DNA of 64,000 nucleotides, from positions 143,612 through 207,611 of the forward strand of contig KV423958.1 in the NCBI GenBank assembly GCA_001632435.1, read 5' to 3'. The position numbers and the translations under genes were made by a program. The notes below the pieces were generated by a model. The model did not search any database, was not told the origin of the DNA, and saw only the letters and a program-made list of their open reading frames with translations. Source of the stretch: Calocera cornea HHB12733. Taxonomy: Eukaryota > Basidiomycota > Dacrymycetes > Dacrymycetales > Dacrymycetaceae. Numbering within the stretch: the stretch's first letter is position 1; each line of letters begins with the position of its first letter. Positions 23,442-34,290 of this stretch are shown here, one piece after another.

Positions 23442-25326
23442 CTACGAGACGCCAAGCCTCTCTAGCACATCCGGAAATCTAGGTGCCACATTGAACTTGA
23501 ACGATTTCGGATGAACCGCAATGAAAATGTCGACCATCTCCATGGGATCCGGGACGACCTCCTTCCCAGACTCGTCCACCGGCAGCTTGAACTCGAGCGC
23601 CCAGAGGAGCGTCGCAATAAGGATGTACATCGAGTTGACCGCCAGGTCCTTGCCCGGGCAAACACGGCGGCCGTGCCCGAATCCGAGCAGGTCGTCGTGC
23701 GTGTCCAAGGGAGCTGCACGGACTTGGCCGTGCTCGTCAAGGAACCGAGAAGGGTTGAAGGTTGATGGGTCCGGGTACAGTTCCGGGTCATGCAGCGTGG
23801 CCCTGTCTTGCGTCAGCCTCCTGTCGTTCTGGGAAAGCCTCGAACCCACCAAATGTTGTCAAGTATGAAGGTGCCCTTCGGTATGACATATCCATTGTAC
23901 TCGAATTCCTGACTCTTGCTCTCAGTAGACATATTCCGATTCAGAGCTGAGCAACCCACCTCCGAGGAGTAATGCGGTATGCTGAGCGGAGCACTCGGCC
24001 GCCATCTCAGCACCTCTTTCACGACCGCTTGGATATACGGCAAATTCTCCCTGTCCCCGAAAGTGGGTGGCCGGTCACGCACGACCCTATCCAGCTCCTC
24101 ATGCGCCTTCTTGGCAACTTCTGGATAAAGCATCATCGCTTGCACAAACCACCGCATCTGTGTTGCGGTGGTGTCCTGGCCAGCCATACTTAAGGCATCC
24201 ATGAATACATCTGGTTGTCTCGCCAACGGATGGAAACTTACAACGTCGTTCCAACGGACCATGCTCCCCTGACCTTGGTAATTTCTTCCTTCTCGACCAT
24301 TGCCTGGAAGATCTTGCAAGTGGAGCGGTAAGAGTCGGACTCGCCATCTCGGTAAGCCTCGAGTTATTCATCTCTGTAACACCTGTACTCACCGTCCTAC
24401 TGCAGGATTCATCATAGAACTGGTTGAAAATAGCCGTCATCTCCTCATACCACTCGTCCGCCCTCCTCCTGAGCCATTTCGAATTGGCGATCACCGGCCT
24501 CAGGAACGGGAATGTATCCACCACCGAGTTGAGGGGGAGGTTCGCCTTGAGCAGGTAGTCCATCATCTTCTCAATCCGCTGCCCACCGTGGTACTGATTC
24601 AGTGGCAGGGAGTCGCCGCCGTACAGGACGCGCCAGACGACGGACGAGGCGGTGCGCGACATGTGCACTTCTATGGGGAGTTCGGGGTGCTCGAGCAGGC
24701 CGCGTACCGTGTGTCCGGCTTCTTCCTCCTGCATGGAGCAGTAAGCGCTGCAAGCGCGTATGTTGAGACTAGACCATGCTCAGTACTCGGTATGCCCCAT
24801 CAAACAAGGAAGCCTACCTCTCATGCGTTCCCTTTCTGAAGAGTCTCCATCTGCGGCAATGTCAGCGCCCTCTTCGTAGCTGCAGCAAGTCCTTACAGAG
24901 GTCCATGTGGCCCTCCAACCATCGCATTGTTCCGGGCCAGGAATTGCTGCGACTTGATCGACGGCAGCCGATCGGACGTCACGGCCGACCTGCGGTCCAG
25001 AATATCTGCAGCCGTCTTCCAATTATTCACGACCAGCCACGGCTTGCCAGCGACGTTCAAGGAGAACACCGGGCCTTTGCCCACAAAGCAAACCAATCAG
25101 CCCGACAAGCTCCGGAGCACAAAGAGAAGAAGCAAGCACCGTATTCCTTGGCCCACTCGACAAACTTGTAGTGCAAGAACTCGCGCGGCAGCTGGAGGGC
25201 GTTGCCAAGCAGGGGCAGGCCCGGTGGTCCAGGGGGCATGATGATGTTTCCCGACCTCGGCTGTTGGAGAAACCGGGACAGGGCGAGCGCCAGCAAGCCC
25301 GCGAGGAGGTACAGGTAGAGCGCCAT
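23442..25326 (-). CDS. Cytochrome P450 monooxygenase
   Basis: ER-bound haem monooxygenase of about 510 residues. The start at 25326 gives a membrane anchor (MALYLYLLAGLLALALSRFL) followed by the Pro-rich hinge MPPGPPGLPLLGNALQLP. The I-helix reads AGQDTTATQMRWFVQAMMLY, with the oxygen-activating Thr. The K-helix ExxR is in KEVLRWRP, the PxRF motif is FNPSRFLDEHG, and the haem-binding loop is FGHGRRVCPGKDLA with the Cys ligand. The C-terminus is FPDVLERLGVS. Several introns of about 50-60 nt interrupt the gene. The pattern fits basidiomycete P450s of the CYP64-like group, but the substrate cannot be told. About 620 bp upstream, on the same strand, is a FAD monooxygenase, so the two may act on related compounds. 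Confidence 0.92.
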
Positions 25327-25385
25327 CGTGTGGGTGAGTCGTGACCTGGCATCCCCGTAGAGCTGGGCCTGCGGGCCAAGGCACG

Positions 25386-25394
25386 TATTATACT
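25386..25394 (-). promoter_or_regulatory. TATA-like box of the P450 gene
   Basis: AGTATAATACG on the minus strand (TATAATA core), about 60 nt upstream of the ATG at 25326. Confidence 0.4.
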
Positions 25395-25752
25395 GTACTG
25401 GCGCCTGGAAATCGTTCCACTTCTCAGGCTAGAACGGTGCAGCGGGGCGAGCCGTACCGCGTCCCCTACCCGAAGCGAGCACGCTCGGGCAGAAGGGCGA
25501 GGGACCGGGAAGGACAGCTTTCATATGCATCTGTACTCTTTTAGATACTGTACGTGGGAGTCTCCTGCACGGCAGCACCGTCCGAGGAGGTGGGCGGACA
25601 GGGGGGGCATCTTTATAAGGGACGCACGGCCTACGCACGGCCCACGCACGGCCCACGGTAACGTAAGTTCTGATGGCGGTTCCTGGAGCTTCGCGGGAAC
25701 GGCTCGCTGGCCCAGCGCAACACAGGTGTATGTTGGAATATGTAGTATTTTT

Positions 25753-25780
25753 GGATTTTGGATTTTGGATTTTGGATTTT
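25753..25780. repeat. Heptamer tandem array GGATTTT x4
   Basis: Four perfect copies of GGATTTT in the gap between the FAD monooxygenase stop and the P450 promoter. Confidence 0.9.
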
Positions 25781-25950
25781 GCGAGTTTGAAGATGCCTAC
25801 CTACCTAGTGCGGAAGTCTGCCCCGCGGGATTTCACCTCGCCGATCTGATATATACCACCAGGAGAGAAAAAAGAAAAGGAGGGACTGACTGGTCCAGTG
25901 GACCTCGCCCCATCTCGAGCGGAGTCTGACCCCTGCCCGCCCCCGCCCGC

Positions 25951-27273
25951 CTACTCGTCCTCCAAGCTCATCCCCGGGGGCATCTGGCCCGACTGCCGCA
26001 TGAACTCGAACGCGCTCCTGGGCGCCTCGGGGCTGATGAACGCATTGAGGCTCGCCTGCGTATCGCGCATTGCCTCCTCCGCGCGGGCGCCCATGCGCGC
26101 CTCGTACGCCCGCAGGGCCGTGTCCAGCGGGCCGAGCGCTCCGTCGGCTGGCTCTGCCCCCGCCGATGGGGAGAAGGCGGAGAGCAGGGACTGGGCAAGG
26201 TCCACCCCGTCCGCCATGGCCATGTTCGCGCCGGCCCCGGCGAAGGGGGTCATGAGGTGCGCTGCGTCGCCGATGAGGGTGATCGCGCGCGTGGGGGGCC
26301 AGCGGAAGTTGTCCGGCGGGAGCATGTACAGCGGGCGGACGGCGAGCCCGAGCGCCTCGTCTGCGTGGTCGAGCAGCTGGAGCAGGGCGGGGCTCCAGTC
26401 CGCGAAGAGCGCGCGTATGCCCGGGCGCGCGGAGGCGACGCTGGACCAGTCGATAGCGCAGTGCGCGGACGTGTGCCAGTGCTCGGCACAGCGCAGGGCG
26501 AAGTAGACGCGCACGCGCTCGCCGCTGTTCCGCTGCGGGATGATCGCCTTGTTGTCGCTTACTGCCATGAGCGCGCCGGGGCCGACGAGGCGGCCGATCT
26601 GCGGGAGCGTGCTGTCGACCCCGGAGAGCCGCAGCTCGATGAACGTCACGCCCGAGTAGTGCGGTGCGACGGGGGTGAGCAGCCGCCGCACGCGCGACCA
26701 CGCACCGTCCGCACCTATGACGAGGTCGAACGACTCGGACGTGCCGTCGGAGAAGGTGAGCGTGTGCCCCGCCGGGGAGGTCGCGATCGACAGCACGGCC
26801 TTGCCCCACTGGATCGTGGATGCTGGGAGAGAGTCGATCAGCATGCTGCTGAGCACGCCGCGGTCGACCTCGGGCCGCCCGTCGGACTCGTCCCCCTTCG
26901 GCCCGGCGTCTTCGGCAGTTTCGTTCTCAGGCGCAGGGTCGTCGTCCCCAGGGTCTTCCATCCATACCTTGCCGGTCTTGTCGAGCACCTTCATCGCCTG
27001 GCCCTCGTACCTCGCGACCTTCTTGAACTCGGTCCACAGCCCAGCGAGGTACAGTGCCTTCTGCCCCGTCGCGCCGTGCATGTCGAGCGTGCCGCCCTGG
27101 TCGCGCGCGGTCCTCGCGCTATCCCGCTCGAAGACGGTGACAGTCGGGGTGAAGTGGGGCGAGCGTGCCGTGCTCAGCTGGTGGTGCAGGACGGCGGCGA
27201 AGGTGAGCCCCGCTGGGCCCGCGCCGACGACGGCGATGCGCGGTGAGCGGGCTCTGTGCGCGGGGGAGGACAT
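25951..27273 (-). CDS. FAD-dependent monooxygenase, TetX-like
   Basis: Single-exon 440-residue class A flavoprotein monooxygenase that would hydroxylate an aromatic or polycyclic substrate with NAD(P)H and O2. It shows the FAD dinucleotide motif RIAVVGAGPAGLTFAA near residue 11, the middle motif VIGADGAWSRVRRLL, and the second FAD motif LIGDAAHLMTPFAGAGANMA. The run GGTLDMHGATGQKAL resembles TetX-type enzymes. A short acidic insertion at about residues 108-130 (GDDDPAPENETAEDAG) is unusual. The lack of introns contrasts with almost every neighbour, which fits either retention of an ancestral form or acquisition by transfer. It is divergent from the sirtuin at 27792, with ~520 bp between start codons. 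A relic of a related 5' end lies near 34.4 kb. Confidence 0.88.
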   Translation of the reverse strand: MSSPAHRARSPRIAVVGAGPAGLTFAAVLHHQLSTARSPHFTPTVTVFERDSARTARDQGGTLDMHGATGQKALYLAGLWTEFKKVARYEGQAMKVLDKTGKVWMEDPGDDDPAPENETAEDAGPKGDESDGRPEVDRGVLSSMLIDSLPASTIQWGKAVLSIATSPAGHTLTFSDGTSESFDLVIGADGAWSRVRRLLTPVAPHYSGVTFIELRLSGVDSTLPQIGRLVGPGALMAVSDNKAIIPQRNSGERVRVYFALRCAEHWHTSAHCAIDWSSVASARPGIRALFADWSPALLQLLDHADEALGLAVRPLYMLPPDNFRWPPTRAITLIGDAAHLMTPFAGAGANMAMADGVDLAQSLLSAFSPSAGAEPADGALGPLDTALRAYEARMGARAEEAMRDTQASLNAFISPEAPRSAFEFMRQSGQMPPGMSLEDE

Positions 27274-27791
27274 TGCGGGCGGGTAGCCGATGTAGAAGTG
27301 AAGCGTGCTTGCTGGTGCGGGGCGGGTACTTATCGTACGCCCCGTGGTTGTGCGCGGTGCGGGGGCGAGTGCGGTGTCTGACTGCTTCCCGCCCTCGAGT
27401 CAGCGTTCCAATTTATAGCGTCGGGAGGGTGTTGCATTGTCGAGTGAGTCATGGCTCGCAGCGCCCTGGCCACCGCGCAGGCTGCGGGTGTCGGCGAGGC
27501 ACCTCCCTTGGACGCCGTCAAGAGGAGCCGTGTGTGTCGCACGCCCCCCGGCTGGGTGCGCATTCGTTCGTGAACGGTGTCGTCCGCCTGCGAGCGGTGC
27601 ACGCGCAGTCCCGGAGCCGACGCGCTTGGAGGCCGACGACACGTGAGGAGAGCAGCACGTGACCCGCGCGAGCCAGCACGCCTGACGTCCTCGGCGCGCG
27701 TTTGTGGGGGAGTCAACCAGCACGCGCCCACCCGCTCGGCCCCTCCCTGCTCAGCGACAGCCCCGGCGACGGGACAACACAGACAGCAGCC
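27274..27791. other. Shared upstream region of monooxygenase and sirtuin
   Basis: The 518-bp divergent promoter region. Short frames on both strands have no motif. A stretch about 60 nt upstream of the monooxygenase ATG resembles the upstream sequence of the relic at 34.4 kb. Confidence 0.45.
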
Positions 27792-29761
27792 ATGACAGTC
27801 ACCCTCGACCTCGCTCACCTCATCGCCTCAACAGCGCCGGAGGACGCCCCCGCTCGCCGCTCCCTCTCCGCCCTCTCCCTCGCCGTCGCCCGTGCACGCA
27901 GGGTCATCGTCGTCACCGGCGCAGGCATCTCCTGTTCATCCGGCATCCCCGTGCGCTCCTCCCCCCTCCTCCCCTCATCATCAACCCATACTGACACCTG
28001 CGCACACACAGGACTTCCGCTCCTCCGACGGGCTCTACAGCCTCGTCAAGGCGCGCTACCCCTCCGTCGTGCTCAAGGGCCGCGACCTGTTCGACGCCTC
28101 CCTCTTCCGCTCCCCCGACAGCACAGCCCTCTTCTACACCTTCATGGCCGAGCTCAAGGCGGCCATCGACGCCGCTCAGCCGAGCAGGACGCACGAGTTC
28201 CTCAAGGCCCTCGACGGGAGGGGCAAGCTGCTCAGGAGCTACACCCAGAACATCGACGGGCTCGAACAGCGCGTCGGCATCAGTACAGTCTCTGCCGCAC
28301 CGGGCCCGGGCCAGAGCAAGGAGGAGGACAAGGAGAACGTCGTGCCGCCTTCCTCGTCCCTTTCCTCCAGAACCAGCACCAGTACGGGCGAGGGCAAGCC
28401 CAAGCCCAAACCCGCGTCCAAGGGCAAGGGCAAGGGGCTCAAGAGCGCGAAGAACGTCCAGCTGCACGGGGACATCCATGCCGTGCGGTGCACGCTGTGC
28501 GCATACACGGCGCCCTTCTCCCCCTCCCATACCGCGGCGTTCAGGGAGGGCGAGGCGCCGCCCTGCCCCGCGTGCTCTGAGCGCTGTACGCCTCTCCTTT
28601 CGCTTCCTACCTCTACCTGGATTGCTGACAGGGGCTGTTTCATGCTCGTTTGCAGGCGAAGCCCGCCTGGCCCGCGCCGCCCGCTCAATCCCCACCGGCA
28701 CGCTCCGCCCCGCCATCGTGCTGTACGACGAGCCGCACCCTCTGGGGGACGAGATCGGGCAGGTCCAGAGCGCCGATATGGCCCGCGCGCCGGACCTCAT
28801 GATCGTCATGGGCACGTCGCTGAAAGTGCACGGGCTGAAGCGCCTTGTGCGCGATTTCGCGGGGGCGGTGCATGCGCGCCCTTCTCCCTCCACGTCGCAC
28901 ACTGCGTCGACTTCCAGCACTGCGACGGCGAAGAGGGCGAAACAGCCGGCGATGCTCGGCAAGGTCGTGTTCGTGAACCGGACCCCGCCCGGCGCCGAGT
29001 GGGCGGGGGTGATAGACTACCACGTGCAGGGGGAGACGGACGCGTGGGTCGCGCGGGTCGAGGAGGAGTGGAGGAGGCTCAGGCCGCAGGACTGGGAGGT
29101 CCAGACGACGCTGGATGCGCTCCCCGCCGGCGGGAAGGAGTCGAAGGGGATCAAGGTGACCAAGCCTGCGCTGGGCGTGCAGGGGACGGACAAGCCGCTG
29201 CTGAAGAAGCAGGAGAAGCGGCCCAAGGCGCGCAGAGGTGCAGGTGGGTCTACTCTTCTTTTCTTTTCCCCGAAAGGATGTTGCATGTCGACGCGATGGG
29301 TTCCAGCGAACGGATATTCGAGCGACGCGGAGAACGTCCCCCTCTCCCAGAGCTCCGCCCTCTCTGGATCTACGCTCGTCCCCTCCCCGACGAAGAACCA
29401 GAGGGAGAGCAAGCCCTCCGCGTCCGCGCTCTCCCCAAGCAAGAAGCGCGAGCCGCTCGCCCCGCTCTCCCCCAGCAAACGGCAGAACCTCGCGAACCAC
29501 TACGACAGCGACGGGGACGGGGACGTCTCCCCGCGCAAGCGGCGCAGCCCCGAGACCGGCGGGAAGGACGCAGCGGCCACGCCCCTTGGCGAGCGGCGCT
29601 CTCTCGCCGCGAAGGGAGAGGGGTTCCCGGAGAAGGGGCTGCTGTTTGGCAGTCCTGCCAAGGGGGCGAAGCAGGGGTTGGGGCTCGACGAGCTCAGCCT
29701 CGTCACGCCTACCAAGGCGCGGAGAGTCACGCGGAGCAGGGCGGTGGTGGTGCGCGCATAG
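27792..29761 (+). CDS. Sir2-family deacetylase, Hst3/Hst4-like
   Basis: NAD-dependent protein deacetylase of the fungal Hst3/Hst4 type, whose known target is histone H3 Lys56 acetylation in chromatin. Joining exons gives GAGISCSSGIPDFRSSDGLY (NAD site), YTQNIDGLEQRVG, the catalytic His in NVQLHGDIHAVRC, zinc Cys pairs CTLC and CPAC, and VMGTSLKVHGLKRLVRDFA, the last being characteristic of this subclass. A Ser/Lys-rich insert with KPKPKPASKGKGKG lies just before the catalytic His. Three introns: 27952-28012, about 28588-28655, and about 29244-29307. The last exon is a ~150-residue tail with six S/T-P-x-K motifs and basic clusters, suggesting cell-cycle kinase control. About 590 residues in total. 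Confidence 0.87.
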
Positions 29762-30310
29762 TGCTCCTGCCAGCACGATATCTGCGCGCAGGCGAGTGCG
29801 CGGCGGTGGATGCGACCGAGTCTGATATATGCTCTGCACATATGCGCATTTATGGCGGCGAGGCCGCTTACCAGGTATGATGAGGTACTGTGGGGCCGGG
29901 ATCGTACCAGTGCCCGTGTATGATGATGTATCATAGTAATGCGCTCCGTTGTGGGGGAAATCAGACATGAACATCGCGACAGGCGTTGTGTGCGTCTGCC
30001 ATCTCATACTGGAAACCAACAATATCGAGGCCATCAAGTGCAACGAGCAGTGCGCACACCCTCTGTCTTGTCGTGACGCGCAGTGAATTACGAACGAGTA
30101 ATGCCAACTTGTTCGCCGAATCCATCTCGCTTGCATGCGCGTTAGCATCCATCACTTCAGAGCTGACACTGTGTTGTGCTTGTGTGACAAAGGGGCCTGA
30201 TGATCAAGGCTGGCCGATGTTTGTGTGCTGTAGTTTTCATGCGTCTCCAAGGGCACACAACACTGGACTGCAGCTCCTTGAACCTGGTGTTGGGGTGCCT
30301 GGCGCACAGT

Positions 30311-30379
30311 GGGAGGAGTTCTGGGAGGAGGTGTGAAATGCATGCCCTGCCTTTCACACTATCTCCCAGAACTCCAGGG
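30311..30379. repeat. Fold-back inverted repeat
   Basis: The left arm (30311-30344) contains GGAGTTCTGGGAGGAGGTGT. The right arm (30345-30379) contains ACACTATCTCCCAGAACTCC, its near reverse complement, with almost no loop. Weaker inverted similarity seems to continue outward for another 100 nt or more on each side, for example ACACAACACTGGA on the left against TCCAGTATTGTTG on the right. It looks like a decayed fold-back or MITE-type element. Confidence 0.6.
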
Positions 30380-30959
30380 GTAGTGCAGACCTCAGACTAG
30401 CTGCCAACTCCAGTATTGTTGATAATGTCTTGGAGCAGGAGACAAGATGAGTGTTGAACAACTCGGTCTGGAACAAAAGGCTTGTTGCATCCAGTAGTCA
30501 GCTAACTAAGAGATGGCATCAGGAGCACTATGCTCTGCTTCTGTGCTCATCTGTACATTGATAATGTCTCGGGGCGTTCTCTGTTTTCGCAGACAGCGGT
30601 GATGACCGCTACACCAACCGTCTTGTTTCGCGACGGGTACCCAGTTCCATCGGTGCAGAACAAGTACTGTACACATCACATTGACCCGGAGCAGGCATCT
30701 CAGTCCCGCAGCCGCAGTGCTCGCATGTACCTGACTCCATTCCGGGCATTCTGCCCCGGGTGCCTGGGTTTGGGAGCGGGAGCGGGATGGGGATGGGGAC
30801 TAAGTGGGTGCGTACATACGAGGCGGAGTCGCGGAGTCGCGGGGATACGGTACGGTACGGTATGGAATGCACCTAGGCCCGAGTCCGAGGCCGAGGCCGA
30901 CGCGGGCTCTCTGTCTCTTGCGCCTTTGTGTGACGGTGTTTGGGGCGGGCGAGGCACAC

Positions 30960-30987
30960 GCCGTGCGCCGTGCGCCGTGCGCCGTGC
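30960..30987. repeat. Heptamer tandem array GCCGTGC x4
   Basis: Four copies of GCCGTGC in a GC-rich non-coding stretch between the fold-back sequence and the PLC-like gene. Confidence 0.85.
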
Positions 30988-31281
30988 AGCTGAGAGGCCG
31001 GCTGGACATCCGAGGGCCGACAGGACGGATCCGCCCTGCCACCTGACCTGCCGCGTACCGTACGGCCGATAGAAGGAACGAAGGAAAGAAGGAAAGAAGG
31101 AAAGGGCAGGCAGCCTCTGCTCCGAGTCGCGGTAGGTGGGCCAAAAATATAGATACATGCAATGAAATGCGATGACATGGGCTGCGTGAGATTTACTGTA
31201 CTGTACGGCAGGCAGGCCGATGTGCGTGGCCGTGCGATCCGATCCGTGACTCTGTCCATCCGTGCACACATACCGAGCACA

Positions 31282-32561
31282 CTAGAGCACCGCCCAGCCG
31301 CCCAGGGCAACACCCAGCAGCAGCCCGAGGCCGATCTCCCAGCTCGGGAGGGCCACCCGCCTCGCCCCGCTGAGCGGCACGCTGGTCTCCTGGGCGCCGC
31401 CGCTCGCGCTGGCCGGCGCGCTCGCAATCGGCGTGGCCGGGTCGTAAGTGACCCCGTTCAGCCCCGCGGCGACTTGGAAGACGCTGCCCGCGCCGACCTC
31501 GTAAAAGTCCACCAGCATGAAGTTTGGCGCGCGGCCGTTGGCCGCGAGGCACACCGCCGCCTGCGCGCCGAGCGAGCCGGCGCCAGAGACGGCGTTGGTG
31601 GTGCCCAGCGCGGCCTTGTTCGGCGTTGTGACGCCGAGGGAGCCGAGCGAGCTCGCCGTGTCCAGGAAATGGTTGATGGTCGACAGCTGCGTTGCCGAGT
31701 CGCCGTGCGTGCGGTTGACGGCGCAGTCGAAGACTGTGGTCACGTCGAATGCCGTTTCCCACATGTTTGAGAATTCTGGCACGGGCGTCAGTTTTGCGGG
31801 AGGGGACCACGAGCGCGAAGCAGGGGAGGAAGGCGGAAAACGGACGGAGGCAGGGTTGGGTGGTGGGCGGAGCGAGGAAGGGAGGCGGGAAGTGGGAACA
31901 AGGCAAACGCACCGTCGATAATGTACGGCACGCTGGCCCAGTCCGCGCCCGTGTCCATAAAGGTGACGAGGCGTGTGCCCTGGTCGATCATGTCGCCGAG
32001 GGTGGGCCACTCGTCCAGGGTGAGACTCGCCTGGGCAGGCTTGTAGCTCAACGTGTCTAGCCCCGCTGCTTCGTACGCGGCGGCAAAGGAGGTGGGGGGC
32101 AGGTCGTCCGAGTTTACCAGGAGGAGGGTGACGACGTCGTTCGGATTGGAGGCGAGCCAGGCGGCGACTTTGGACAGGTAGGACTGGAGGGTGCCGGCGT
32201 CGAGGAGGGAGCAGGAGGTGTGGCAGAGCTCGAGGGTGCCGTTGGAGGAGTGGGCCTGGTTCTGGAGCATGCGGATCCCGTCTGTCAGCTGCTGGGTCAC
32301 GTCATAGTCCTGGTTGCCGGCGGAGGAGGACTGGGAGACGGCGAAGGAGTCGTGTGCGCCGATGAAGGTGACGTTGGCGTAGGAGCGGGTGCAGAGCTGG
32401 TGGGCGGGCGAGGGGAGAGCAAGGAAGAGGGGGTTAGGACGTACGGATGGGGAGCCGTTGCAGGTTGTTGCGCGCGGTTGTGCCTGCGGGGCTGCGGCGG
32501 CGAGGGATAGGAGCGGGAGGAGTGCGATGGCCGCCTGGGCGAGTGTGAGGGTGGGGGTCAT
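31282..32561 (-). CDS. Secreted, GPI-anchored PLC-like phosphodiesterase
   Basis: Member of the PI-PLC X-domain superfamily lacking the rest of classical PLC, likely acting at the cell surface. The N-terminus is a signal peptide (MTPTLTLAQAAIALLPLLSL, cleavage after the AAA run). The catalytic region shows VTFIGAHDSFAV with the first His, GIRMLQNQAH, and LELCHTSCSLLDAG with the second His. A later block reads RLVTFMDTGADWASVPYIID. After an intron, SNMWETAFDVTTVFDCAVNR continues. The C-terminus has a Ser/Ala-rich region followed by a hydrophobic tail (WEIGLGLLLGVALGGWAVL), the form of a GPI signal. About 370 residues in three exons. Divergent from the dolichyl-diphosphatase, with ~360 bp between starts. 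Related fungal proteins are usually annotated only as PLC-like; the substrate is unknown. Confidence 0.83.
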
Positions 32562-32920
32562 GCTAGTCGATCAACGTGGGGACAGGCGGGGGTCGTCGTC
32601 GAGGTGGTCGTTGAATGGGAGAGCGAGTGCCTGGGTGGTGGGGTTAGTGGGAGATCCGGGCCAGCCGCTGAGTGTGGTTGTGTGTGTGTGCGTGTGCGTG
32701 TGGGAGTAAGGACGGGTGACGAGCGCGGTTTGGTGGACTGAACTGAACTGACGAGGGGACGGGGCGGTGCTGCGCGTGGGCTGGCCCGCCCTCGCCGAGC
32801 CCGGATGACCGCGCGGGGCCAAACACTGCAAATGAAAAGGGACAATCATATCGACAGGCCAGCGTCGGCCCCGATCGGCGGCCTGCCCCGGCATTCTATT
32901 CCTCACCGCCGTCACCTGCA
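32562..32920. other. Divergent promoter region
   Basis: 359 bp between the two divergent start codons. It contains a short GT-rich run (32680-32702, repeating TGTGTG/GCGTGT) and no gene. Confidence 0.45.
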
Positions 32921-33675
32921 ATGGCCCGCACAGCGCCCTGGTACCTCTTCCCATTCTACAATGTACGCCCCTCCTTTCACTCCTACCCGCGCTTGGACCG
33001 TTCCCATCACGTGCACAGGCCAACATCCTCGTTGGCATCACCGGCACAGCGCTGCTCATCCTCCTCACCCGCTCCGCCCACGCCGCCTGGTTCGGCGCAG
33101 GGACCGTCTGCTGCACTTTAGCCGGTACGTTGTACAGTACTTCCCGCTGCTCTGCTTGTTCCGTCCGGTTGTTCCGTTCTTCTTCTTCCCCCTCCCACCC
33201 CCTCTCCCTAACATCGTGCACAGCAAAAGCGCTCAAGCGCCTCCTGCGCCACCCGCGCCCGCGCCCCGCCGGCTCCCCGCGCCCAAGAACATACGGCATG
33301 CCCTCCACGCACACGTCCGCAATGGCCTTCCAATCGCTGTACCTCCTCCTGTGCTCCCTCTCCCTCTCCCTCTCCCTCTCCCAGTCGGAGCCCTCCGCCT
33401 CCGCCACAGCCACAGCCCCACCCCCGCTCTCCTCCCCCAACATCCCCGGCGCCCGCCTGCTCCTCCCAGCAGCATACGCCGCCTACGCGCTCGGGGTAGC
33501 GCGCAGCCGCCTCTGGGGCGGCCACCACACGCTCCCCCAGGTCCTGGCCGGCGCCGCGTGGGGGGCCGTGTCCGCCGTGTGTTGGTGGGGCCTCTGGCGC
33601 GCGTGGGCTCGGGAGGCCGTGGCCCGCCCGGCGGTGCGCCTGCTCAGCGCCTGGGGCGTCCGGCTCGTCATGTGA
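32921..33675 (+). CDS. Dolichyl-diphosphatase, Cax4/Cwh8 type
   Basis: ER membrane PAP2-family phosphatase that hydrolyses dolichyl diphosphate released during N-glycosylation, recycling the lipid carrier. Three exons: MARTAPWYLFPFYN, then ANILVGITGTALLILLTRSA, then AKALKRLLRHPRPRP. The phosphatase motifs are KRLLRHPRP, YGMPSTHTSAMAF and SRLWGGHHTLPQVLAG. The Gln after the last His, in place of Asp, is typical of dolichyl-diphosphatases. Both introns join in frame. Between motifs 2 and 3 there is an unusual run of alternating Ser-Leu and Ala/Thr/Pro-rich sequence coded by a hexamer repeat. About 215 residues, slightly shorter than the yeast enzyme. Confidence 0.85.
33351..33382. repeat. In-frame hexamer repeat CTCCCT within the dolichyl-diphosphatase
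   Basis: About five CTCCCT units code for a Ser-Leu run after AFQSLYLLLC. It extends a predicted membrane helix and can change length without breaking the frame. Confidence 0.85.
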
Positions 33676-34290
33676 TGTGATGTGATGTGAGCCACGGCGT
33701 GCGGCGGTCCTGTACGTTCTGCACGCTCTCTCTGTACGCTGCGGCACTTGCTGTCCTGGCTTGGCTTGGACTGTGGGCGTCCGAGGCCTTGCGGGGCTGC
33801 AGAATAGAATCTAGATTCGTTTCTGGAATGGGATTGGAGCAACGTATCACAACTTATCGGCACACGTGCCGAACTAATCTACTGGGGGCGTGCTCGCCCG
33901 GCCCGGCCCTGCGAATCAGCGGCACTCCCCCCCGCGCCGGACCGTGCGCCCGAGCCTGCCAGAAGAAAAAGAAACAGAAAAAGGAAAAGGTGAAGGAGAA
34001 AAGGGACAGTACAGCATATGTAGCTGCCTCCCCCCCCTCCCCCCCCGGGTACACAAACTCGGCCGACACCCCCGCCCGGATCGCCCCCGTCGATGCCTGA
34101 GCCGCCGCCCGCTCCCCGGCGCGTGGTGGTGGTGGGGGGGACGCCTGAGGCAGGCGGACGGCGCGCGGGATGAGGTGCAGAGCCCAGCCCGCTGGCCAGT
34201 CGCCCGCGCCCCGAGCATTCTGAGCGGGCCGCCTTGAGCGTTGATCACGCGAGGCCCTCGCCGTGTCCCGCCCGTCGAAGAGTGACTTTC

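Larger units (their letters stand above)
29762..31281. other. 1.5-kb non-coding region with fold-back sequence
   Basis: The first ~850 bp has lower GC than the surrounding genes and contains a fold-back sequence centred near 30344. From about 30750 on it is GC-rich and low complexity, with a CGCCGTG heptamer array near 30960 and AAGGAAAG repeats near 31080. No frame shows a domain. Confidence 0.5.

Noticed and set aside
25898..27286. Several long frames antisense or out of frame to the FAD monooxygenase
   Set aside because: Composition is Arg/Ala/Gly-rich and follows the codon pattern of the real gene; no motifs.
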